Part shown: piece after piece, positions 46,906 to 56,965 of the stretch | Layout of the letters: each line of letters begins with the position of its first letter | Position numbering within the stretch: the first letter of the stretch is position 1 | Assembly: GCF_947500655.1 (NCBI RefSeq) | Contig: NZ_CANMSK010000004.1 | Span: 62,001 to 126,000 of the forward strand | Direction of reading: 5' to 3' | Length of the DNA stretch: 64,000 nucleotides | DNA from: an uncultured Psychrosphaera sp. | GTDB lineage: Bacteria; Pseudomonadota; Gammaproteobacteria; Enterobacterales; Alteromonadaceae | The notes under the pieces: model-generated | Told to the model about the DNA's origin: nothing | Database searches by the model: none | Seen by the model: only the letters and a program-made list of their open reading frames with translations | Translations under genes and position numbers: made by a program

Positions 46906-48192
46906 TTAACTTTTTTGTTCACGTTCAATTGCACGGTAAGCAATATCAGTACGGAACTCAACACCCGTCCATTTTATTTGATTAACAGCTTCATAAGCGG
47001 TTTTCTGTGCTTCTGTTACAGTATCGCCCATCGCTGTTGCGCATAAAACACGTCCACCAGCTGTAACAACATTTCCATCTACTAACTTAGTGCCAGCATG
47101 GAAAGTTTTAGACGATTCAGTCGCCGCAGGAATACCTGTGATGATATCGCCTTTATTGTAACTTGCCGGATATCCACCAGCGGCTAATACAACACCAACC
47201 GCAGGTCTTGAGTCAAAACTAATAGTAGAAGTATCTAGTTTTCCAGCACAAGCTTCTAAACATAACTGCACAATATCAGACTGTAAACGCAACATAATAG
47301 GCTGTGTTTCAGGGTCGCCAAAGCGACAGTTATATTCAATAACTTTAGGCGTGCCATCGGTATCTATCATCAAACCTGCGTATAAAAACCCTTTATAAGA
47401 ATTTCCTTCAGCGGCCATGCCATTTACCGTTGGGTAAATAACTTCATCCATAATACGTTGATGAATTTCTGGAGTAACTACCGCAGCTGGAGAATACGCG
47501 CCCATGCCGCCAGTATTTGGACCTTCATCATTATTGTAAGCACGTTTATGATCTTGGCTTGTTGCCATGGCTAATACATTTTTACCATCAACCATTACAA
47601 TGAAACTAGCTTCTTCACCAGTTAAAAACTCTTCAATAACCACACGAGATCCAGCTTCACCAAAAGCATTGCCCGCTAACATATCTTCAATAGCGTCAAT
47701 CGCTTCTTGATTTGTCATTGCAACAATAACGCCTTTGCCAGCAGCTAAACCATCAGCCTTTACTACAATTGGCGCGCCCATTCTTTCAACATAAGCAATC
47801 GCTTTATCAATTTCAGTAAATGTTTGGTAAGAACCTGTTGGAATTTTATGACGAGCTAAAAAGTCTTTAGTAAATGACTTTGAACCTTCAAGTTGTGCAG
47901 CCCCTTTGCTTGGGCCAAAAATAGTTAAACCAAGAGATTCAAATGTATCAACCACCCCTTCAACCAAAGGCATTTCTGGGCCAACAATGGTTAAACCTAT
48001 GTCATTCGCTTGAGCAAATTTTGCTAAACCATCAATATCTTCTGCCGCAATATCTACATTTTGTAATTTTGCTTCATGGGCTGTGCCTGCATTTCCAGGA
48101 GCTACAAAAACAGTTTCAACATTAGCGCTTTGCGCTGCTTTCCATGCCAATGCATGTTCACGACCGCCGCCACCAATAACAAGTACTTTCAT
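46906..48192 (-). CDS. purD: Phosphoribosylamine-glycine ligase (GAR synthetase)
   Basis: A 428-residue ATP-grasp enzyme of purine synthesis, joining glycine to phosphoribosylamine. The start MKVLVIGGGGREHALAWK is diagnostic. ATP-grasp segments (VVKADGLAAGKGV, EEFLTGEEASF, NCRFGDPETQ) are intact. ATG at 48192 is preferred over a GTG at 48204 because the protein then starts as in relatives. purH, which often precedes purD, is not upstream here. Confidence 0.96.
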   Translation of the reverse strand: MKVLVIGGGGREHALAWKAAQSANVETVFVAPGNAGTAHEAKLQNVDIAAEDIDGLAKFAQANDIGLTIVGPEMPLVEGVVDTFESLGLTIFGPSKGAAQLEGSKSFTKDFLARHKIPTGSYQTFTEIDKAIAYVERMGAPIVVKADGLAAGKGVIVAMTNQEAIDAIEDMLAGNAFGEAGSRVVIEEFLTGEEASFIVMVDGKNVLAMATSQDHKRAYNNDEGPNTGGMGAYSPAAVVTPEIHQRIMDEVIYPTVNGMAAEGNSYKGFLYAGLMIDTDGTPKVIEYNCRFGDPETQPIMLRLQSDIVQLCLEACAGKLDTSTISFDSRPAVGVVLAAGGYPASYNKGDIITGIPAATESSKTFHAGTKLVDGNVVTAGGRVLCATAMGDTVTEAQKTAYEAVNQIKWTGVEFRTDIAYRAIEREQKS

Positions 48193-48321
48193 GTTTGATC
48201 TCACGTATTAATTAAATAAAGGATGGGATAAATTTGGCGGCGATATTACCACAGCAAACACCAACATTTAAACAGCAATGACTAAATAACAATGGTTAAT
48301 ATTCGCTATAGATTTTTCTGA

Positions 48322-49830
48322 TTAATAAATTACAAGCTCTGGCTCAACACCTTCAAAACCCGTCATTACTTCTCCCACATTAGCGTTTATAAATGTTGGG
48401 TCGGCAATGGTATATCTAACGTCATTGATCAAAAATGAGCTACCGGTTGATTTTGATTTTAATGCAACTGCAGTGGCTACATGACCATCATACTGAAGGC
48501 CAACCACTTTATTACCCATTAAATGAGTTACCAAATAGGCGTAAAGAACCGATCTGTCTTCGCAATCAGCATAAGGATAATGCAAAGTTTCCCCAGCAAA
48601 TAAGTAGTTTTCGTAATTAAATTGCTGTTGGTCTGTCTGATATTGCAAACTCGTTTGCACAAAATGTAATAAGAAGTTAGCCGCTTCCAGCTCCGATAAA
48701 CCAGCAATGTCTTGTTTAAGCTGACTTAACAAACTCACCTTTGTTTGCTCTGGTAACTCGGCTTGGAAATAGTATTGCATTGAAACTTGCGGATAAAAGT
48801 TTAAAAAATCAATATAACTAGAATTATAAGGTGCAGTCACCGACACTGATTGTTTACCTACCTTAGTCGTTAACACACGAGTTTTATCGCTTTTACCTTG
48901 TAAAGGCGCAACTCTCATATCAATTTTCACCGCTTTTTTGGCCGACGAATATTGTTGTTCATAAGTGTAAACACTGCCTATATTTATTGGACGTGTTTTA
49001 GCAAAATCAACAAAGTAATACTTTTGCTCATCAAAGGTAAAAAACTTTTGTGCAAACAAAGTTTGTGCAGTATTGAGTAATAAATATATTTCATTTTTAT
49101 CAAATGCCACTCGCGCATCAAAACCTTGTTTTACTAAATAAAACCACATGAGTAACTGGCGTTCGTTTTGAGTTAACCCAGCCAAAGATATTAAATATTT
49201 GTGAGTTAATAACGCATTACCCCAATCGTCTAGTTTTAAGTCATGGCTTGCTTGTTCAATAGCGGTTACTGCAGGTTTGTAATCTGAACCTGCCATTGCT
49301 AGCCATAACTCCGCAATACCCGAGCTACTCAGTTTATTTATGCTCAACTTAGGTAAGGTCACTTTTGGCATAAATAAAGTTTGACCTAATAAAGATACTT
49401 CGATGCTTTTACCGCTATCTTCAGCAACATAATAAAAAGGCGGTTTGACTTTAGTACCCGGCACCTTATCTTTAGGTAAAAGGACTTCTGGTATTTCAGG
49501 CTCAACATCCGGAAGTTCAATATCCGGTAAGACTATTTCAACAGGAGTGTTATCAATTATAGGTTTGGGTTGTTTTTCTGGAGTTTGTTGCGGTTTTGGC
49601 TGGTTATCTCTTTTTTCACCCGCTATTACGTCCGTTTCTACCCAACGTGTTTTTAAAAAAGAGGCGAAATCTTTATCGTATTTTTCAACAAAATTTGAGA
49701 CTTCTTTATTATGTTTTTTCTTCCACTGCTCAAATTCAGTATTATCTATATTTTTGGCAAATGACTGCGCTATAGCTAAAAATGTAAAGGTTAAACTCAA
49801 AATGCTAATTGTTAATAATTTAATTTTCAT
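48322..49830 (-). CDS. Exported transglutaminase-like protein
   Basis: A 502-residue exported protein with signal peptide (to about AQSFAK). A charged helical part and an acidic proline-rich linker (PDIELPDVEPEIPEVLLP, near 110-128) precede the body. A transglutaminase-like triad is recognisable in the C-terminal part: Cys423 in YADCEDRSVL, His450 in YDGHVATAV and Asp477 in IADPTF. The likely activity is a papain-fold protease or amide-forming enzyme in the periplasm; substrate unknown. ATG at 49830 has GAG upstream; an in-frame TTG at 49845 is less likely. Stands alone downstream of a divergent small gene. Confidence 0.7.
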   Translation of the reverse strand: MKIKLLTISILSLTFTFLAIAQSFAKNIDNTEFEQWKKKHNKEVSNFVEKYDKDFASFLKTRWVETDVIAGEKRDNQPKPQQTPEKQPKPIIDNTPVEIVLPDIELPDVEPEIPEVLLPKDKVPGTKVKPPFYYVAEDSGKSIEVSLLGQTLFMPKVTLPKLSINKLSSSGIAELWLAMAGSDYKPAVTAIEQASHDLKLDDWGNALLTHKYLISLAGLTQNERQLLMWFYLVKQGFDARVAFDKNEIYLLLNTAQTLFAQKFFTFDEQKYYFVDFAKTRPINIGSVYTYEQQYSSAKKAVKIDMRVAPLQGKSDKTRVLTTKVGKQSVSVTAPYNSSYIDFLNFYPQVSMQYYFQAELPEQTKVSLLSQLKQDIAGLSELEAANFLLHFVQTSLQYQTDQQQFNYENYLFAGETLHYPYADCEDRSVLYAYLVTHLMGNKVVGLQYDGHVATAVALKSKSTGSSFLINDVRYTIADPTFINANVGEVMTGFEGVEPELVIY

Positions 49831-49962
49831 TATCACTCGCCACAAAATATTTTATTAAAAGTGCTTCGACTCTACTGCCTTTATATACTAGATTAGACAT
49901 TTATATAATGGTTAACCTTAAAAAGTTTCTTAAATTGATCTAAAACCACAGAGAGCAAAAAT

Positions 49963-50304
49963 ATGTTAAAAATCTTACTTTCACTGATCCTTGCTTATGC
50001 CCTACTGCAATATGTATTTAAAGTTGATTTAAATCGCATGGCCGCACCTTATTTTGAACCTGTAACTGAGCTGTTCAGTGATAATGATTTTGACATGGAA
50101 GATTTAAGCCAAGATTTATTTAACGGTGATATGTCTGAGTTATTAGATAAAGTAAATTTAGAGCAACTGCAGGATATGTTAGATCAGCAAGATCTTGAGT
50201 CTTTACTTGAAGATAAAAACTTAACCGCAGAAGACGCTCAAGCTAAAATTGAAGAAATGAAACAGATGTTGCAAGAGAAACTTGAAGAATTACAAGAACA
50301 ATAA
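49963..50304 (+). CDS. Small membrane-anchored acidic helical protein of unknown function
   Basis: A 113-residue protein that I do not recognise. The first ~20 residues are hydrophobic (an anchor or signal). The rest is strongly acidic helix with heptad-like leucine spacing and a string of short DxL motifs (LEQLQDMLDQQDLESLLE), suggesting a coiled coil. Its gene ends 82 bases before gmk, and it might share its transcript. AGAGAGC upstream of the ATG gives a weak ribosome-binding site. Function is not inferable. Confidence 0.55.
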   Translation: MLKILLSLILAYALLQYVFKVDLNRMAAPYFEPVTELFSDNDFDMEDLSQDLFNGDMSELLDKVNLEQLQDMLDQQDLESLLEDKNLTAEDAQAKIEEMKQMLQEKLEELQEQ

Positions 50305-50386
50305 TAAATAGCACAGGCTTATCACAGATATTTTATGTTAAACTGTCCGACTATTTTTGAACCATAAACTTATATAGTAGTGAGTT

Positions 50387-51001
50387 ATGAAAGGTAATTT
50401 ATTTGTTGTTTCCTCGCCAAGTGGCGCAGGAAAGTCAAGTCTGATCAGTGCACTGTTAGCTAAACATGATGATATGAAAGTATCCGTTTCCCATACAACT
50501 CGTGCACCAAGACCCGGTGAAGTTGACGGTGAACATTATCACTTTATTGACGTTGACACGTTTAAAAGACTGATCAAAGAAGATGAGTTCTATGAATGGG
50601 CTGAAGTTTTTGGCAATTATTACGGTACCTCTAAGTCTGCTATTAATAATCAGTTAGACCAAGGTATAGATGTATTTTTAGACATTGACTGGCAAGGTGC
50701 GGAGCAAATGCGCGAGCTAGTGCCACATATCATTACGTTATTTATTTTACCGCCGTCAAAACAAGAACTAGAAAGCCGACTGCATAAACGCGGGCAAGAT
50801 TCTAAAGAAGTTATCGCTGGCAGAATGGCGCAAGCGCAAAGTGAAATGTCACATCATGAAGAGTATGACTTTGTTATGATCAATGACGATTTTGAGAAAA
50901 CATTAAGTGATTTAGAGCGGGTTGTACTGTCGCATCGTTTAAAAACAAAAAATCAAAAAAGTAAATTTGCCGACTTAATAAACGAACTGTTGGCGAATTG
51001 A
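50387..51001 (+). CDS. gmk: Guanylate kinase
   Basis: A 204-residue enzyme phosphorylating GMP and dGMP to the diphosphates. P-loop [10 protein letters not shown] is at residues 8-17. The GMP-binding segment [12 protein letters not shown] is present, as is HYHFID. It is the first gene of the gmk-rpoZ-spoT block known in many gammaproteobacteria. Confidence 0.97.
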   Translation: MKGNLFVVSSPSGAGKSSLISALLAKHDDMKVSVSHTTRAPRPGEVDGEHYHFIDVDTFKRLIKEDEFYEWAEVFGNYYGTSKSAINNQLDQGIDVFLDIDWQGAEQMRELVPHIITLFILPPSKQELESRLHKRGQDSKEVIAGRMAQAQSEMSHHEEYDFVMINDDFEKTLSDLERVVLSHRLKTKNQKSKFADLINELLAN

Positions 51002-51018
51002 TTCGCTTAGTGTAATAT
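50990..51018 (+). promoter_or_regulatory. Sigma-70 promoter candidate for rpoZ
   Basis: TTGGCG (50990-50995) and TAATAT (51013-51018) are separated by 17 bases, starting inside the gmk stop region. A start point near 51025 would give a leader of about 88 bases. Confidence 0.5.
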
Positions 51019-51112
51019 TACGCCCCTTAAATTTTAATTTATTCAATTTTGTTGTTTCAAATAAATAACAAGATTTCACCACTAACGTGGTTTATGTAAC
51101 TGGAGATAGTAA

Positions 51113-51385
51113 ATGGCTCGCGTAACTGTAGAAGACGCTGTTAGTAAAGTAGGAAATCGTTTCGATTTAATTTTAGTTGCGGCTCGTCGTGCGCGCCAAT
51201 TAGCTACTCAAGGCAAAGAGCCTTTAGTTGATGCTGGTTTAGATAAGCCAACTGTAACAGCATTACGTGAAATTGAAGCTGGTTTAATTACTACTGACGT
51301 AATGGACGTACAAGATAACGAAGCTGAGACAGTTCGTGAAGCTGAAGAAATGGCAGCCGTTGCTGCAATCGTAACAAACGAATAA
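51113..51385 (+). CDS. rpoZ: RNA polymerase omega subunit
   Basis: A 90-residue subunit that helps beta' fold and forms the ppGpp site 1 together with it. The opening [18 protein letters not shown] and [12 protein letters not shown] match RpoZ. Its C-terminal part is variable and acidic. It has a candidate promoter in the gmk tail and a hairpin after it. spoT, a ppGpp enzyme gene, is next. Confidence 0.97.
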   Translation: MARVTVEDAVSKVGNRFDLILVAARRARQLATQGKEPLVDAGLDKPTVTALREIEAGLITTDVMDVQDNEAETVREAEEMAAVAAIVTNE

Positions 51386-51405
51386 TTCAGTAAGAAAAAT
51401 ATACT

Positions 51406-51438
51406 AGCCAACGCAGCTCTGCGTTGGCTTTCTTTTTT
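51406..51438 (+). terminator. Rho-independent terminator after rpoZ
   Basis: AGCCAACGCA (51406-51415) pairs with TGCGTTGGCT (51420-51429), tetraloop GCTC, followed by T-run. It lies within the rpoZ-spoT spacer, so spoT may be partly attenuated or have its own promoter. Confidence 0.85.
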
Positions 51439-51495
51439 TAAAAATCGTATAGTCTATTCAATCCCTATTTTCTTCTCATTCTAATTCGAGTTTTT

Positions 51496-53586
51496 GTGTA
51501 TTTATTTGAAGGTTTAAAGCAGCAAATTTGTAGTTACTTGCCAGAAGAGCAAGTGGCCATAATCCAACGTGCCTATATAGTTGCTCGTGATGCTCACGAT
51601 GGTCAAATGCGCTCAAGTGGAGATCCCTACATAACGCATCCTGTTGCGGTAACTGTGTTACTGGCAAACATGCGTTTAGATCATGAAACTTTAGCCGCTG
51701 CATTAATGCATGATGTGATTGAAGATACCCCAGTTACTAAACAAGATTTAGCCGATGAGTTTGGCGAAACAATTGCCGACTTAGTAGAAGGTGTATCCAA
51801 ATTAGATAAACTTAAATTTAAAGATAAAAAAGAATTTAAGGCAGAGAACTTTCAAAAAATGGTTATGGCAATGACTCAAGACATACGAGTCATTTTAATT
51901 AAGCTTGCAGACCGCACTCACAATATGCGCACATTGGGTGCACTTCGTCCTGATAAAAAACGTCGCATTGCCAGAGAAACATTAGAAATATATGCACCAA
52001 TAGCCAATCGCCTTGGTATGCATGAGTTTAAAAACGAATTAGAAAATTTAGGTTTTGAAGCACTTTATCCAATGCGTTCACGTGCCTTAGGTAATGCGGT
52101 TAAACAAGCTCGTGGTAATCGTAAAGAAATAATTCAAAATATTCAGTCGGAAATAGAAACTCGGCTAATCGAAGTTGGTATTCCTGGTAGCGTTGAAGGT
52201 AGAGAAAAACATTTATTTAGTATCTATCAAAAAATGCTTAATAAAGAATTGATGTTCAACGAGGTTATGGACATTTATGCATTTAGAGTCATTGTTGACG
52301 ATATCGACACTTGTTATCGCATGATTGGTGTTATGCATAGTTTGTATAAACCTATTGAGACTCGTTTTAAAGATTATATTGCCATACCTAAAACTAATGG
52401 TTATCAATCGTTACATACCTCTTTAATTGGCCCTCACGGAATTCCAATTGAAATCCAAATAAGAACCAATGATATGGATCAGCTAGCTGACCGTGGTATT
52501 GCTGCACATTGGGCTTACAAAGGTGCAGATACCAAAGCGGGTAATTCAGCCAGACAAAGAGCACGCCAATGGATGCAGTCATTGTTAGAACTGCAACAAA
52601 GCGCAGGTTCTTCTTTTGAATTTATCGAAAACGTAAAAACCGATATGTTCCCTGAAGAAATTTATGTATTTACTCCAGACGGTAAAATCCATGAATTACC
52701 TATGGGCGCAACACCTGTCGATTTTGCTTATACCGTACACACTGACGTTGGTAATACGTGTGTAGGCGCTAAAGTAGATAGAAAACCGCATCCATTAAGT
52801 AAAGCGTTAGACTCAGGTCAAACGGTAGAGATAATTACCTCACCAAATGTAAAACCAAATGCCAACTGGTTAAACTTTGTTGTCACAGCCAAAGCGCGGT
52901 TGGGTATTAGAAACTACCTTAAACAGCAACGTACCAATGAAGCCGTTTCCTTGGGTCAGCGATTATTAAGTTCTGCATTAGGTGAAACTAGCATAAACGA
53001 CATCCCGCTAGAGGCCTTAGATAAAGTAATGACCGAACTAAACACTAAAACCTTAGACGATTTGTATCATGAAATTGGTCTGGGTAATTTAATGGGCATA
53101 GCGGTTCGTAATAAATTATTAAACAGTGGTTTAGAAAACGACAAGCAAGATCTCACACCTATAGTTGGTGCTGAAGGTATGTTAGTGACTTACAGTCAAT
53201 GTTGTTATCCAATATTAGGTGACGAGATTGTAGCCCATATCTCCCAAGGTAAAGGGTTAAAAATTCATAGAGAAGATTGCCCTAATTGCCGAAACTGGGA
53301 AAAAGACACAGCTAAATATTTTAAAGTAAAATGGGATGAAACGGCAGATCGTGAATACATCGCATCACTAAAAATTGAATTAATTAATCACCAAGGCGCA
53401 TTAGCTAAAGTGACAAACTTAATTGCAAAAACCAACTCCAATGTTGAACATTTAAATACAGAAGAAAAAGAATCTAATTTATACGTTATCTACGCTGATA
53501 TATCAGTAAAAGACCGTATACATTTAGCACGCGTTATCAAAAAATTGAGAACGTTACCAGATGTTCAACGTATTAGTAGAAAATAA
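51496..53586 (+). CDS. spoT: Bifunctional (p)ppGpp synthetase/hydrolase SpoT
   Basis: A 696-residue enzyme that degrades and weakly makes the alarmone ppGpp. The HD hydrolase includes His48 and the His72-Asp73...Glu76-Asp77 site (MHDVIEDT). The synthetase part has [17 protein letters not shown], followed by TGS (about 385-445) and ACT (about 615-690) domains. The start is GTG; the first residues MYLFEGLKQ match E. coli SpoT, where a non-ATG codon is also used. It is followed after 14 bases by ridA. Confidence 0.97.
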   Translation: MYLFEGLKQQICSYLPEEQVAIIQRAYIVARDAHDGQMRSSGDPYITHPVAVTVLLANMRLDHETLAAALMHDVIEDTPVTKQDLADEFGETIADLVEGVSKLDKLKFKDKKEFKAENFQKMVMAMTQDIRVILIKLADRTHNMRTLGALRPDKKRRIARETLEIYAPIANRLGMHEFKNELENLGFEALYPMRSRALGNAVKQARGNRKEIIQNIQSEIETRLIEVGIPGSVEGREKHLFSIYQKMLNKELMFNEVMDIYAFRVIVDDIDTCYRMIGVMHSLYKPIETRFKDYIAIPKTNGYQSLHTSLIGPHGIPIEIQIRTNDMDQLADRGIAAHWAYKGADTKAGNSARQRARQWMQSLLELQQSAGSSFEFIENVKTDMFPEEIYVFTPDGKIHELPMGATPVDFAYTVHTDVGNTCVGAKVDRKPHPLSKALDSGQTVEIITSPNVKPNANWLNFVVTAKARLGIRNYLKQQRTNEAVSLGQRLLSSALGETSINDIPLEALDKVMTELNTKTLDDLYHEIGLGNLMGIAVRNKLLNSGLENDKQDLTPIVGAEGMLVTYSQCCYPILGDEIVAHISQGKGLKIHREDCPNCRNWEKDTAKYFKVKWDETADREYIASLKIELINHQGALAKVTNLIAKTNSNVEHLNTEEKESNLYVIYADISVKDRIHLARVIKKLRTLPDVQRISRK

Positions 53587-53600
53587 GTAGGAATATAATA

Positions 53601-53990
53601 ATGACAAGAATTGTAATTTCAACAGAAAATGCTCCAGCAGCAATTGGTACTTATAACCAAGCAATAAAAACTGGCACAACAGTTTATTTGTCAGGCCAAA
53701 TTCCTTTAATTCCAGAGACTATGGAAATTATATCAGAGGATTTTGCAGAACAAGCTGAGCAAGTATTTAAAAACCTAGCTGCGGTATGTGAAGCTGCAAA
53801 TGGTTCATTAGCCAATGCAGTTAAACTAAATATATTTTTAACAGATTTAAGCAACTTTGCTACAGTTAATGAGATCATGGCGAAATACGTTGCAGAACCA
53901 TATCCAGCAAGAGCTGCCGTTCAGGTTTCAGCATTGCCAAAAGGCGTGCAAATTGAAATTGACGGTATATTAGAATTATCAGACGTTTAA
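53601..53990 (+). CDS. ridA: RidA (YjgF/YER057c/UK114) enamine/imine deaminase
   Basis: A 129-residue trimeric protein that hydrolyses reactive enamines/imines such as 2-aminoacrylate. [25 protein letters not shown] and the C-terminal [21 protein letters not shown] region with the substrate-binding arginine are intact. It is placed between spoT and trmH, a position seen in Alteromonadales. Confidence 0.94.
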   Translation: MTRIVISTENAPAAIGTYNQAIKTGTTVYLSGQIPLIPETMEIISEDFAEQAEQVFKNLAAVCEAANGSLANAVKLNIFLTDLSNFATVNEIMAKYVAEPYPARAAVQVSALPKGVQIEIDGILELSDV

Positions 53991-53996
53991 TAAAAA

Positions 53997-54779
53997 ATGA
54001 CTCCAAAACGCTTTCAACGCATCACTGACCTGCTCGACAAACGTCAACCGGATCTAACGGTATGTATGGAGCAGGTTCATAAAACGCATAATTTATCAGC
54101 CATTATTCGTACGGCTGATGCTATTGGCATCCATAATATCCACGCTATTTATTCTACTCAAAGTCGCTGGCTCTCTAACGGACGAGCTTCCGGTAGTCAA
54201 AATTGGGTAAAGGTTGTTGAACAACCGGACACAAAAGCAGCTATTGCTGAATTTAAACAGCAAGGTATGCAGGTTTTGGCTACAAACTTATCTGACCGAG
54301 CTGTGGATTTTCGTGAAATTGATTACACAAAACCAACAGCATTAATTGTGGGACAGGAACGAGATGGTATTTCCGATGAAGCATTGGAGCTTGCCGATCA
54401 TCATATTGTTGTTCCTATGTATGGCATGGTTGAGTCACTTAATGTCAGTGTAGCAAGTGCATTAATAATGTATGAAGCACAGCGCCAACGTTTAGTAGCC
54501 GGATTATATGACACACCAAGAGTGAGTGACGAAATACGCCATCAAATGTTATTTGAAGGCGGTCATCCGATTTATGCGGAATTATGTGTAAGAACCAAAA
54601 GCCCTTATCCACCATTGGATGAATTTGGTCAAATAGTCGCAGATAAAAGTTGGTATCAAGAAATTAAAGAAAAATACAACAAGCTACCCGCCGACTCAAA
54701 ATCAAGACGTGTAGACTTTACTCATATCAATCAACAATTTGAATTAGAACCTAATTCAGTTGCCGATATAACTAGTTAA
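53997..54779 (+). CDS. trmH: tRNA (guanosine-18-2'-O)-methyltransferase TrmH
   Basis: A 260-residue SpoU-family knot-fold methyltransferase acting on G18 in the D-loop. N-terminal basic region LDKRQPDLTVCMEQVHKTHN is typical of TrmH; motif 1 includes HNLSAIIRTADA, motif 2 includes LIVGQERDGIS, and motif 3 MVESLNVSVASAL. The C-terminal ~30 residues extend past the shorter E. coli enzyme (229 residues). It begins six bases after ridA and is followed by recG. Confidence 0.95.
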   Translation: MTPKRFQRITDLLDKRQPDLTVCMEQVHKTHNLSAIIRTADAIGIHNIHAIYSTQSRWLSNGRASGSQNWVKVVEQPDTKAAIAEFKQQGMQVLATNLSDRAVDFREIDYTKPTALIVGQERDGISDEALELADHHIVVPMYGMVESLNVSVASALIMYEAQRQRLVAGLYDTPRVSDEIRHQMLFEGGHPIYAELCVRTKSPYPPLDEFGQIVADKSWYQEIKEKYNKLPADSKSRRVDFTHINQQFELEPNSVADITS

Positions 54780-54788
54780 GATAATCAC

Positions 54789-56882
54789 ATGGCACTGTCA
54801 TCGCTAGCTTCCGTTCCTATCACTACCTTAAAAGGTATTGGCGCTAAAGTTGCCGAAAAGTTAGCAAAGATTGATATCCACAATGTTGAAGATGCCCTAT
54901 TCCACTTACCGTTAAGGTATGAAGATCGCAGCCGAATATACCCAATAAGTGATTCGGTCGTCGGTACTCACGTCACCGTTGTAGGCCAAGTGCAATCCAG
55001 TCAAATCCAATTTGGTAAACGTCGTTCCATGTTAGTGCGAATTACCGACACCACAGGATTAATGACATTACGGTTTTTTAATTTTAGTGCGGCGCAAAAA
55101 AACCAATTAGAAAGTGGTGTTTGGGTTCGTTGTTTTGGTGAAATCAGAGGCGGTCGTAACGGCCCAGAAATGATCCATCCAGAATATAAAATAGTAGACC
55201 CAGAACAACCAATTTCTGTAGAAGAAACTTTAACACCGGTTTACCCAACGACAGAAGGCATCAAACAAGCCACACTACGAAGTATTACCGAACAAGCGTT
55301 AAGCCGTTTGGAAAAATATAACGTAGACGAGATATTACCCCAGCAATCACTTCCTAATAACTACACAATTAAACAAGCGCTCAGTATTTGTCATCGTCCA
55401 CCGGTAGACACACCTTATCATTTATTGGAACTAGGTATTCATCCGGCACAACAAAGATTAGCGCTAGAAGAATTGGTTGCGCATCAAGTTAGCATGTTAG
55501 AAAAGAAACATGTATTCCAGGAAGTAAGTGCCCTCTCATTTGAGCCAAATATCGAGTTAAACAATCAATTTTTGCAGCAACTGCCTTTTACACCTACGAA
55601 TGCTCAACAACGTGTGATTGCTGATATCTATAATGATATTAAACAGCCAAGACCTATGCTCAGATTAGTGCAAGGTGACGTTGGCTCGGGAAAAACGTTA
55701 GTCGCTGTAATGGCGGCATTAGCCGTTATTGGAGCAGGAAATCAAGTTGCTATGATGGCTCCAACAGAAATACTAGCCGAGCAACACGCCAACAGTTTTA
55801 AACAATGGCTTGAACCTCTTGGCATTGAAGTTGTTTGGTTGGCAGGTAAAACTAAAGCAGCAGAAAGACGCATCGCACTTGAAAAAATCAGTTCAGGCTC
55901 TGCCAAAATGGTAATAGGCACACACGCCTTATTCCAAGAAAGCGTCCAGTTCCATAATTTGGCTTTAAACATCATAGATGAACAGCACAGGTTTGGTGTA
56001 CACCAACGATTAGAGCTGCGCAACAAAGGTGCTATTCATTCTGTTGAGGGGAGTTTATATCCACATCAACTAGTGATGACTGCAACACCAATTCCTAGAA
56101 CCTTAGCTATGACAGCGTATGCCGACTTGGACTGCTCAATTATTGATGAGCTGCCACCGGGAAGAACGCCAATAACCACAGTTGCCATTCCAGATACTCG
56201 TCGTGAATCTGTGATAGAACGCGTTAAAGACGTTTGCATTAAAACAGGTCAACAAGCTTATTGGGTGTGTACTCTAGTTGAAGAGTCAGAAGTACTACAA
56301 TGCCAGGCAGCGGAAGACTCAGCGGTTGAATTACAAAGACTATTACCTGAGCTTAAAATTGGCTTAGTCCATGGTCGGATGAAAAGTGATGAAAAGCAGC
56401 TTGTTATGGAACAGTTTAAATCTGGTGAAATTAACTTGTTAGTGGCAACCACTGTAATTGAAGTTGGAGTCGATGTACCCAACTCTACTTTAATGATCAT
56501 AGAAAACCCTGAGCGCTTAGGCTTGGCTCAGTTACATCAGCTCCGTGGTCGAGTAGGTCGAGGGGCGTCTAAATCCCACTGTGTACTGTTATATCATGCT
56601 CCACTGTCAGACACAGCTCAAAAAAGATTGGCAGTCCTCAGAGACTCCAGCGATGGTTTTGTTATTGCGCAAAAAGATTTAGAAATACGCGGCGCTGGCG
56701 AAATCATTGGAACCAAACAAACCGGAATGGCCGACTTTAAAGTTGCCGATTTAAACCGAGATGGGAACTTAATTCCAATAGCTATGAAATTAGCTACGAA
56801 CATCCTTAATCATCAACCAGAACTAATTACAAAAATAACTCAGCGTTGGCTTGGCGAGAAACAAATTTACACAAATGCATAA
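54789..56882 (+). CDS. recG: ATP-dependent DNA helicase RecG
   Basis: A 697-residue monomeric superfamily-2 helicase that remodels stalled forks and Holliday junctions. The wedge domain lies at about residues 55-150. The P-loop QGDVGSGKTLVA, DEQH box (IIDEQHRFGVHQR), and motif VI (QLRGRVGRG) are intact. The C-terminal TRG region follows (DFKVADLNRDGNL). It begins ten bases after trmH; end of the spoT-ridA-trmH-recG block. Confidence 0.97.
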   Translation: MALSSLASVPITTLKGIGAKVAEKLAKIDIHNVEDALFHLPLRYEDRSRIYPISDSVVGTHVTVVGQVQSSQIQFGKRRSMLVRITDTTGLMTLRFFNFSAAQKNQLESGVWVRCFGEIRGGRNGPEMIHPEYKIVDPEQPISVEETLTPVYPTTEGIKQATLRSITEQALSRLEKYNVDEILPQQSLPNNYTIKQALSICHRPPVDTPYHLLELGIHPAQQRLALEELVAHQVSMLEKKHVFQEVSALSFEPNIELNNQFLQQLPFTPTNAQQRVIADIYNDIKQPRPMLRLVQGDVGSGKTLVAVMAALAVIGAGNQVAMMAPTEILAEQHANSFKQWLEPLGIEVVWLAGKTKAAERRIALEKISSGSAKMVIGTHALFQESVQFHNLALNIIDEQHRFGVHQRLELRNKGAIHSVEGSLYPHQLVMTATPIPRTLAMTAYADLDCSIIDELPPGRTPITTVAIPDTRRESVIERVKDVCIKTGQQAYWVCTLVEESEVLQCQAAEDSAVELQRLLPELKIGLVHGRMKSDEKQLVMEQFKSGEINLLVATTVIEVGVDVPNSTLMIIENPERLGLAQLHQLRGRVGRGASKSHCVLLYHAPLSDTAQKRLAVLRDSSDGFVIAQKDLEIRGAGEIIGTKQTGMADFKVADLNRDGNLIPIAMKLATNILNHQPELITKITQRWLGEKQIYTNA

Positions 56883-56965
56883 TAAACAAGCAAGTAAATT
56901 AGAAAAAGTTGCTGAACTAAGCATATAGTGCTTAAATCTAGCTACGCTAAATATAAAAATGCCAT

